Source: Pseudomonas viciae
Lineage (GTDB): Bacteria > Pseudomonadota > Gammaproteobacteria > Pseudomonadales > Pseudomonadaceae
DNA: 64,000 nt
Reading direction: 5' to 3'
NCBI RefSeq assembly: GCF_004786035.1
Contig: NZ_CP035088.1
Coordinates: 5,096,001-5,160,000 of the forward strand
The translations under genes were made by a program, and so were the position numbers. The notes under the pieces were generated by a model. It had not been told where the DNA came from and searched no databases. It was given only the letters and a program-made list of their open reading frames with translations. Below, in pieces: positions 58,464 to 64,000 of the stretch. The stretch's first letter is position 1, and every line of letters begins with the position of its first letter.

Positions 58464-59762
58464 TCAAGTCATCTGAATGATGGTCTGCATGATGGTGCTC
58501 TGGGTGGAGATGGTCTTGGCGTTCGCCTGGTAGTTGCTTTGCGCCTTGATCAGCTCGACCAGTTCGTTGGTCAGGTTGACGTTGGACTCTTCCAGGGAGT
58601 TGGAGACGATCGAACCCAGGGTGCCGGTTTGCGGGGCATCATAGCCCGGAATGCCCGACGCAAAGGTCTCCTTCCAGCTGGTGCCGCCCACAGGCTGCAG
58701 GCCTTGTTCGTTGGTGAAGCTGGCGAGCGCCAGCTGGCCAATCGGCTTGGTCTGGTTGTTGCTGAAGTTGGCCAGCAATACACCGCTGCCGTCGATGGTC
58801 AGGTTGGTGATCTGGCCAGTGGCGTAACCGTTCTGGGTCGGAATCGAGCGCGCGGTGTCGGCGTTGTACTGGGTGGTGTTGCCCATGGAGATCGTGATGG
58901 TTGGCGCACTGGCGGCACCGTTGGCGGTCCACACGCCGTTGGTTACGGTGCCTGGCACCCAGCCGGTCAGTACCAAATCGCTGTTGATAGTCGCTGGCGG
59001 GGTGCTGACCTGGACCAGCTTACCGCTCGAATCAAAGGTCATGGTCGAAGGAACCGGTGCGGTCACACCCGTCGTAGTCGGCAAACTGCCGTTCAGGTTA
59101 CGACCATCGATCAAGGTATAGACATTCCAGGTGTTGCCGGCAGTCTTGACCATGTATTGGTCCATGGAATGCTGGTTACCCTGGGTGTCGTACACCGGGG
59201 TGGTGAACTGCTTGGTGAAAGTGGCCGTATCGGTCGGATTGAACGCCGCCGTGATCGGCAACGCCGTCGAGTTCAGGTTGATTGTCGACGAAACCAGGCT
59301 GGTGGCAGTCGGCGGCAGGTTGGAGGTGTCGATGCGCAGGTCGGTCAGAATACCGTTGAGGATATTGCCATTGGCATCCACACCATAGCCCTGCAGGCGC
59401 GAGGTGCCATCGGTGTTGGTGATGAAGCCATCCTTGTCGGTCTTGAACGTACCGGCACGGGTGTAGCTCAGGGAACCGTCGTTGCTCAGGACAAAGAAGC
59501 CGGAACCCTGGATACCCATGTCCAGCACGTTGCCGGTGTTGTTGACGTCACCCTGGCCGAACTGCTGGGAAACGTTGGCCAGGCGCACGCCGTTGCCGAC
59601 GGTCTTGCTGCCCGAGCCGAGCCTGGTGGCCGAGTAGACGTCTTCGAATTCCGCGCGGGACGATTTGAAGCCGGTGGTCGCCACGTTGGCGATGTTGTTA
59701 CCGGTCACGTCCAGATGTTTGCTGGCAGCATAGAGACCGCTAAGGCCGATGTTGAAAGACAT
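58464..59762 (-). CDS. flgE: Flagellar hook protein FlgE
   Basis: Structural subunit of the flagellar hook (432 residues). The conserved N-terminus 'FNIGLSGLYAASKHLDVTGN' and 'NNIANVATTGFKSSRAEFED' and the C-terminal 'NLTNELVELIKAQSNYQANA' and 'TISTQSTIMQTIIQMT' blocks are the D0 coiled-coil segments. The divergent central region carries the variable D1/D2 domains. It is last of flgB-flgC-flgD-flgE and is followed by a terminator. Confidence 0.96.
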   Translation of the reverse strand: MSFNIGLSGLYAASKHLDVTGNNIANVATTGFKSSRAEFEDVYSATRLGSGSKTVGNGVRLANVSQQFGQGDVNNTGNVLDMGIQGSGFFVLSNDGSLSYTRAGTFKTDKDGFITNTDGTSRLQGYGVDANGNILNGILTDLRIDTSNLPPTATSLVSSTINLNSTALPITAAFNPTDTATFTKQFTTPVYDTQGNQHSMDQYMVKTAGNTWNVYTLIDGRNLNGSLPTTTGVTAPVPSTMTFDSSGKLVQVSTPPATINSDLVLTGWVPGTVTNGVWTANGAASAPTITISMGNTTQYNADTARSIPTQNGYATGQITNLTIDGSGVLLANFSNNQTKPIGQLALASFTNEQGLQPVGGTSWKETFASGIPGYDAPQTGTLGSIVSNSLEESNVNLTNELVELIKAQSNYQANAKTISTQSTIMQTIIQMT

Positions 59763-59792
59763 GTTCCACTCCTTTTGCCGGGTTAGTCGGCT

Positions 59793-60515
59793 CTACATAC
59801 CAATAGTTTGTACTTTGGACAGGGCAATGCTGCCCAGCCCGGCCAGGTTGAGCATCAGCTCACCGCCCGTCTGGCTGATCGTCACGCTGCTGACCGTTGC
59901 CGGCAGGTTGGTGATCAGCGACGTAGCCTTGCCGTCGATGGTGGTCGAGGCCGTAAAGGTGTAAGTGCCCGACTCGACCGTAGTGCCCGAGTCGTTCTTG
60001 CCGTCCCAGATGAAAGCGGCATTGCCGGCATTCTGGCTGCCCATGTCGATGGTGCGGACGGTCTTGCCATCCTTGTCCACGACCTTGAGCTCGAGGGAGG
60101 ACACCGAAGTCGGCACCACCACCGTGCCGTTAAGGCTTTTGGAGGTATCGACCACGGCCTTGTTGCCTGGAGCAATGACCGAGCGCCCGACCAGTGACGA
60201 AGCCTGCAAGGCCTGGGACGAGCTGTAGTTGCTGGCGAGACCGCTCACGGTGTCGTTAAGGGTGGTGATGCCTTCCAGGCTGCTGAACTGCGCCAACTGA
60301 GCAACGAACTCGCCGTTATCCTGCGGTTCCAGCGGGTTCTGGTTTTTCAGCTGGGTGACCAGCAATTGCAGGAACGCATCCTTGCCCAGCTCCTTTTTGC
60401 CAGTTGTCGCACCTGTCAGCGAGGACAGGCCATCGGTAGTGGCGTTGGTCTTGACCGAGGAGTTGGCCAGAATTTCGTTAAGGCTCAAACCACTGGTGGT
60501 GTTGGTAACGCTCAT
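59793..60515 (-). CDS. flgD: Flagellar hook assembly scaffold FlgD
   Basis: Hook-capping protein required for FlgE polymerisation (240 residues). The N-terminal 'GKDAFLQLLVTQLKNQNPLE' and 'PQDNGEFVAQLAQFSSLEGI' blocks are the family signature. C-terminal 'GKNDSGTTVESGTYTFTAST' fits the Ig-like fold ('FLGD_Ig'). It lies 15 bp downstream of flgC and 30 bp upstream of flgE. Confidence 0.95.
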   Translation of the reverse strand: MSVTNTTSGLSLNEILANSSVKTNATTDGLSSLTGATTGKKELGKDAFLQLLVTQLKNQNPLEPQDNGEFVAQLAQFSSLEGITTLNDTVSGLASNYSSSQALQASSLVGRSVIAPGNKAVVDTSKSLNGTVVVPTSVSSLELKVVDKDGKTVRTIDMGSQNAGNAAFIWDGKNDSGTTVESGTYTFTASTTIDGKATSLITNLPATVSSVTISQTGGELMLNLAGLGSIALSKVQTIGM

Positions 60516-60530
60516 GTGACTCGCCCCTTA

Positions 60531-60974
60531 TCACTGACCGAGGGTCAGGACCTTCTGCATCATGGTTTTGGCGGTGTTCATCATTTCGGCGTTGGTCTGG
60601 AATGAACGACTGGCAGAAATCATGTCAGCCATTTCTTCGACGACGTTGACGTTCGGGTAGTAGACGTAACCCTTGGCGTCAGCGGCCGGATGGTTCGGCT
60701 CGTAACGTGCGTCGAGGTTGCTCTGGTCTTCGACCACGCCAAGCACCTGTACGCCCTGCCCGGCCGCGTCCTGCTCCTGGAACAGCGAGTCGCTGCCGCC
60801 GGACTGGCCGCCCTGGAACATGGTGGCGAATACCGGGTGACGGGCGCGGTAGGTCTGGTCGATGCTCGACGAAACGGTCTCGGCGTTGGCGATGTTACTG
60901 GCGACGGTGTTCAGGCGAGTGGTCTGGGCACTCATGGCACTGCCGGCGATGTTGAATACGCTCGCAATCGACAT
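60531..60974 (-). CDS. flgC: Flagellar basal-body rod protein FlgC
   Basis: Proximal rod component (147 residues). N-terminal 'VFNIAGSAMSAQTTRLNTVA' and 'SNIANAETVSSSIDQTYRAR' blocks and the C-terminal 'NVNVVEEMADMISASRSFQT', 'NAEMMNTAKTMMQKVLTLGQ' blocks are typical. It starts 3 bp after flgB's stop, so translation is probably coupled. Confidence 0.96.
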   Translation of the reverse strand: MSIASVFNIAGSAMSAQTTRLNTVASNIANAETVSSSIDQTYRARHPVFATMFQGGQSGGSDSLFQEQDAAGQGVQVLGVVEDQSNLDARYEPNHPAADAKGYVYYPNVNVVEEMADMISASRSFQTNAEMMNTAKTMMQKVLTLGQ

Positions 60975-60977
60975 GGC

Positions 60978-61385
60978 TTACTCTCCGCGCAGGGCCGATA
61001 CCAGCCCTTTGAATTTGCTGTTGAGCAGGGTGAAGCTGGCCTGGAAGTTCACGGAGTTTTCCGTGTAGTTGGACTGTTCCAGTTGAGCGTCCACGGTGTT
61101 CTGGTCGATCGAAGGCTGCATCGGCGTCCGATACATCAGCGACTCATCACCATTGCCCAAGCCTTCGGCTTCGATATGACGACTGTTGGTCATATTCAAA
61201 GCGAAATGGCCGTTCTTGGCTTTCTCGTTCTGCTCGGCGAGCACTTTAGAAAAGTCCAGATCCCGAGCCTTGTAGTTCGGGGTATCGGCGTTGGCGATGT
61301 TGTTGGCCAGGACTTCGGCACGTTGGGCGCGGAAGCCCAGGGCCTTTTCGTGGATACCGAGCGCTTTATCGAAGCTGATGCTCAT
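60978..61385 (-). CDS. flgB: Flagellar basal-body rod protein FlgB
   Basis: First rod gene (135 residues). 'FDKALGIHEKALGFRAQRAE' and 'VLANNIANADTPNYKARDLD' mark the rod family N-terminus; 'DAQLEQSNYTENSVNFQASF' and 'TLLNSKFKGLVSALRGE' close the protein. A perfect sigma-54 promoter lies 45 bp upstream. Confidence 0.96.
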   Translation of the reverse strand: MSISFDKALGIHEKALGFRAQRAEVLANNIANADTPNYKARDLDFSKVLAEQNEKAKNGHFALNMTNSRHIEAEGLGNGDESLMYRTPMQPSIDQNTVDAQLEQSNYTENSVNFQASFTLLNSKFKGLVSALRGE

Positions 61386-61429
61386 GTCGGAAACCTATGG
61401 GTGACCAGAATTTACGTACGATGAACTTA

Positions 61430-61444
61430 GCAAGCGTCGTGCCA
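61430..61444 (-). promoter_or_regulatory. Sigma-54 promoter of flgBCDE
   Basis: On the minus strand TGGCACGACGCTTGC matches TGGCACG-N4-TTGC perfectly. It is placed 45 bp upstream of the flgB ATG. Class III flagellar operons including flgBCDE are RpoN- and FleR-dependent in P. aeruginosa. Confidence 0.85.
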
Positions 61445-61499
61445 CTTTGAAAAAGCCCATAAACCGGGGCTTTGCGAGGATCGGCAACGCGGCAATGCC

Positions 61500-61539
61500 A
61501 GAAAAGCGGCAATCGGCTTCCGCTGGCTGCCGCTTTTCT
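61500..61539. other. Long hairpin upstream of flgB promoter
   Basis: AGAAAAGCGGCA pairs perfectly with TGCCGCTTTTCT across a 16-nt loop, about 55 bp upstream of the sigma-54 promoter. It may be an activator site, a cruciform or part of the REP-like cluster; no T-tract identifies it as a terminator. Confidence 0.5.
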
Positions 61540-61568
61540 GCCGCTTCTCGAGGGCAATGACATTCAAA

Positions 61569-61662
61569 CTGTGGGAGCGGGCTTGCTCGCGAATGCAGTG
61601 TGACAGCGACATTTATTTCGATTGACACACCGCCTTCGCGAGCAAGCCCGCTCCCACAGGGA
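61569..61662. repeat. REP pair
   Basis: Inverted REP cores, 'TGTGGGAGCGGGCTTGCTCG' near 61570 and 'TTCGCGAGCAAGCCCGCTCC' near 61634, between flgB and cheR. Confidence 0.85.
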
Positions 61663-61688
61663 TAGTGGCGGGAGAAAGTAGGCGGGCA

Positions 61689-61724
61689 TAAAAAAACGGG
61701 AGCCCCTGAGGACTCCCGTTTTTT
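61689..61724 (-). terminator. Terminator of cheR
   Basis: AAAAAACGGGAG-CCCCTGAGGA-CTCCCGTTTTTT hairpin with T run on the minus strand, about 15 bp after the cheR stop. Confidence 0.9.
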
Positions 61725-61739
61725 GACAACCCCAGCGAA

Positions 61740-62567
61740 TCACTTCGCCTGGTAAATGATCCCCGGACTGCACTGGACCATCTGGTAATGATCGGGCAAA
61801 CCGTTCAACGCTTCGGAGGCACCGAGGAACAGGTAGCCGCCAGGCTTGAGGGTGCTGTGGATCCGCAACAGGATGTCTTTCTTCACTTCGGCGGAAAAGT
61901 AGATCAGCACGTTGCGGCAGAACACGATGTCGAACTTGCCCAGGCTGGCATAACTGTCCAGCAGGTTGAACGAGCGGAACTCCACCCGGCTCTTGATCGG
62001 TGCCTTGACCACCCATTTACCCGGCCCTTTCGGGTCGAAGTAGCGTTGCAGACGATCAGGCGACAAGCCGCGGCCAATGGCCAGGCTGTCGTACTCACCG
62101 GTCTTGCAGTTATTGAGCATGGTCCCGGACAGGTCCGTGGCAACGATCTGCACGCCGCCTTTCAACTGGCCGATGTTGGTCCGCTCGAATTCATCGATGG
62201 ACATCGACAGCGAATAGGGTTCCTGCCCCGACGAGCAGGCCGCCGACCAGATCCGCAGGCGTTGGCCCGGGCTGGCCTTGATGGCCGCCGGCAACACTCT
62301 GTTCTTCAACACCTCGAACGGATAGGTGTCGCGAAACCACAGGGTTTCGTTGGTGGTCATGGCGTCCACCACCATCTCGCGCAAACCACTGCGCGGCTGG
62401 GTCTGGATACGTTGCACCAGTTCGCCCAACGATTTAAGGCCCTGTTGCTCCATCAACTTGTTGAGACGGCTCGACACCAGGTATTGCTTGTTCTCACCAA
62501 GCAAAATGCCACAGGCTTTTTCCAGGAAGACCCGGAACTGTTCGAAATCCAAATTACCCGTAGACAA
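61740..62567 (-). CDS. cheR: Chemotaxis protein methyltransferase CheR
   Basis: SAM-dependent methyltransferase that methylates receptor glutamates (275 residues). Blocks: 'MSTGNLDFEQFRVFLEKACG' start, 'TTNETLWFRDTYPFEVLKNR', SAM-binding 'LRIWSAACSSGQEPYSLSMS' and 'KFDIVFCRNVLIYFSAEVKK'. The probable start is TTG 62567 with a GAGGCGG ribosome binding site; the frame is open to a GTG at 62606 without homology. It follows cheV on the same strand. Confidence 0.93.
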   Translation of the reverse strand: MSTGNLDFEQFRVFLEKACGILLGENKQYLVSSRLNKLMEQQGLKSLGELVQRIQTQPRSGLREMVVDAMTTNETLWFRDTYPFEVLKNRVLPAAIKASPGQRLRIWSAACSSGQEPYSLSMSIDEFERTNIGQLKGGVQIVATDLSGTMLNNCKTGEYDSLAIGRGLSPDRLQRYFDPKGPGKWVVKAPIKSRVEFRSFNLLDSYASLGKFDIVFCRNVLIYFSAEVKKDILLRIHSTLKPGGYLFLGASEALNGLPDHYQMVQCSPGIIYQAK

Positions 62568-62620
62568 GATACCGCCTCTTTCATTGTGTTGGCTTGCCGG
62601 GCGCACAACGCGCCCGACCT

Positions 62621-63547
62621 TTATTCTGCTGCTTTGATCCGGTCGACGACTCGGGAGGCCAGGTCATCGGGCCGGAACTTGGCCAGGAAGTCATCGGCAC
62701 CGACCTTCTTGACCATCGCCTGGTTGAAAACCCCCGACAACGAAGTATGCAAAATGATATGCAGCTTTTGCATACGCGGGTCGTTGCGAATTTCCGACGT
62801 CAGGGTGTACCCGTCCATTTCCGGCATTTCGATGTCGGAGATCATCATCAGGAACTCTTCTTCGGGCTTCTTGCCCTCATCGACCAGTTGGCGCAGGTAA
62901 TCCAGCGCCTGCCGCCCGTCATTCAACGCTACCACTTCAACGCCGATCGTTTGTAGACAACGGGTGACCTGCTTACGTGCTACCGAAGAATCATCGACAG
63001 TCAGTACCCGCAGCGATATCGCCTTGTGCTGGGTTTCGGCATCCACCACACCCAAGGAGATCGTCTCGGTGGTCGGCGCCACCTCGGCGAGGATCTTCTC
63101 CACGTCGATGATTTCCACCAACTGGTTATCGACCCGGGTCACCGCCGTCAGGTAGTGATCGCGGCCCGTGCCCTTGGGTGGTGGATGAATCTCTTCCCAG
63201 TTCATGTTGACGATGCGCTCCACCGAGCGAACCAGGAAACCCTGGGTCTTGGTGTTGTACTCGGTGATGATCACGAACGGATTGCTCTGATCCAGCAGCC
63301 GACCGGAACCGGTCGCCATGGCCAGATCGAGAATCGGGATGGTCGCTCCCCGGATATTCGCCACACCGCACACGACGGGACTGGACTTGGGCATCAGGGT
63401 CAGCTTAGGACATTGCAGCACCTCGCGGACCTTGAATACGTTGATTCCATACAATTGCTGGCCGTCGAGACGGAACAGCAACAGCTCCAGGCGATTCTGA
63501 CCGACCAGCTGTGTACGCTGGTTTACCGAGTCCATTACTCCCGCCAT
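62621..63547 (-). CDS. cheV: Chemotaxis coupling protein CheV
   Basis: Fusion of a CheW-like coupling domain (residues about 10-165; 'LELLLFRLDGQQLYGINVFK' and 'VVCGVANIRGATIPILDLAM') to a CheY-like receiver (about 180-305). The receiver has the phosphoacceptor Asp in 'MMISDIEMPEMDGYTLTSEI' and Lys in the 'LHTSLSGVFNQAMVKKVGAD' region. It tunes receptor-CheA coupling. The ATG at 63547 (MAGVMDSVNQ) is preferred; MDSVNQ four codons on is possible. It diverges from flgA with a 78-bp gap. Confidence 0.93.
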   Translation of the reverse strand: MAGVMDSVNQRTQLVGQNRLELLLFRLDGQQLYGINVFKVREVLQCPKLTLMPKSSPVVCGVANIRGATIPILDLAMATGSGRLLDQSNPFVIITEYNTKTQGFLVRSVERIVNMNWEEIHPPPKGTGRDHYLTAVTRVDNQLVEIIDVEKILAEVAPTTETISLGVVDAETQHKAISLRVLTVDDSSVARKQVTRCLQTIGVEVVALNDGRQALDYLRQLVDEGKKPEEEFLMMISDIEMPEMDGYTLTSEIRNDPRMQKLHIILHTSLSGVFNQAMVKKVGADDFLAKFRPDDLASRVVDRIKAAE

Positions 63548-63598
63548 GCCCTGACTCCTACCTAACGCTAATGTGTCCGACGCGCATTCATCACTAAA

Positions 63599-63614
63599 CG
63601 GCACGGGGCTTGCT
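63599..63614 (+). promoter_or_regulatory. Sigma-54-like promoter of flgA
   Basis: CGGCACGGGGCTTGCT differs from YTGGCACG-N4-TTGCW in its first T only. It ends 11 bp before the flgA ATG, so predicted transcription starts at or near the start codon. In P. aeruginosa flgA is a class II, RpoN- and FleQ-dependent gene. Confidence 0.6.
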
Positions 63615-63625
63615 ATTCAACCGGC

Positions 63626-64000
63626 ATGAACGCACAAACGACATTTTCTCGACGCCTGATCACTCACTGCCGCCATTGGCTCGGTGCACTGTTGGCTGTC
63701 TGCCTGTTCACTTCGGGCGGCCCTGCCCTCGCTGCTGTTCCGGTTACCTTGCCTGATCTACTTATCGGCGTCACTCAGGGCTTTCTTGAATTCACCGTAG
63801 AAGACTACCTGGCTACCAGTCAAACCGAAGGCCGCTACGAAATCGAAGTCAACCAACTCGACCCACGGTTGCGCATGCCGATGTGCGACAAGGAATTGAC
63901 TGCTTCGCTGGAGAGCCCGGCCCGGCCCATGGGCCGCGTCACCGTGAAAGTGCGTTGTGACAGCGCTGCGCCCTGGACGGTGTTCGTGCCCGCTCAAGTG
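63626..64000 (+). CDS. flgA: Flagellar basal-body P-ring chaperone FlgA, partial
   Basis: N-terminal part of the periplasmic chaperone for P-ring assembly; the frame runs off the right edge. A signal peptide (MNAQTTFSRRLITHCRHWLG..., hydrophobic 'ALLAVCLFTSGGPALAA', cleavage about residue 36) is followed by 'GFLEFTVEDYLATSQTEGRY' and 'RLRMPMCDKELTASLESPAR', typical of the FlgA SAF-type N-terminus with its cysteine near residue 87. It lies divergent to cheV-cheR, next to a sigma-54-like site. Confidence 0.88.
   Translation, partial: MNAQTTFSRRLITHCRHWLGALLAVCLFTSGGPALAAVPVTLPDLLIGVTQGFLEFTVEDYLATSQTEGRYEIEVNQLDPRLRMPMCDKELTASLESPARPMGRVTVKVRCDSAAPWTVFVPAQV

Overview
The window is from a Pseudomonas chromosome, most likely the P. 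fluorescens group. Three things point there: the gene content and order (cob operon; hda-purM-purN; mazG-relA-rlmD-cysM-gacS-ldhA; dctA; oprH-phoP-phoQ; pcpS; nrdA; flagellar flg/che genes), the high GC content, and many copies of the 'GTGGGAGCGAGCTTGCTCGCGA'-like REP elements of fluorescent pseudomonads, mostly at gene ends. No rRNA, tRNA, CRISPR array, prophage or insertion sequence was seen.

Layout. (1) 1-7.8 kb, minus strand: an aerobic cobalamin operon cobO-cobB-bluB-cobD-cobC-cobQ-cobU-cobT, running off the left edge. The genes overlap by 4-8 bp at almost every junction, and a cobalamin riboswitch precedes cobO. (2) 8-18 kb: a hypothetical gene, a PQQ-type sorbosone/glucose dehydrogenase-like lipoprotein, two adjacent NlpC/P60 lipoprotein hydrolases, hda, an AI-2E-family permease, a DUF2066 protein, and the divergent purM-purN-DUF3108 cluster. 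(3) 18-34.6 kb: DUF2058, mazG, relA, rlmD, cysM, the hybrid kinase gacS, ldhA, small lipoproteins and redox proteins, wrbA, a 3-methyladenine glycosylase, ttcA, a Yip1-family membrane protein and a SprT protease. (4) 34.7-46 kb: a CaiB/BaiF CoA-transferase, dctA with a sigma-54-like promoter, an AraC-type regulator, oprH-phoP-phoQ with a four-part PhoP-box-like array upstream of oprH, a dienelactone hydrolase, a phosphopantetheinyl transferase and an OmpR-type two-component pair. (5) 46-49.6 kb: nrdA, preceded by two NrdR-box-like sites exactly 31 bp apart and a perfect DnaA box; nrdB is not adjacent. (6) 49.7-58.3 kb, minus strand: a type I secretion locus (ABC exporter, HlyD adaptor, 1,814-residue RTX protein) lying between nrdA and the flagellar genes. 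(7) 58.4-64 kb: flgBCDE, cheR, cheV and the divergent start of flgA, with sigma-54 promoter matches before flgB and flgA.

The most unusual element is the RTX protein. About 4 kb of its gene is seven nearly identical copies of a unit with an exact 612-bp (204-residue) period. It has no recognisable enzyme domain and no outer-membrane channel gene beside it, and a sigma-54-like site precedes the exporter. This suggests a secreted, calcium-dependent, length-variable extracellular protein. Its role cannot be read from the sequence.

Most other genes are core Pseudomonas genes and can be named with confidence from characteristic motifs. Regulatory calls (NrdR, PhoP, sigma-54, DnaA) come from consensus matching by eye and are hypotheses except where noted.
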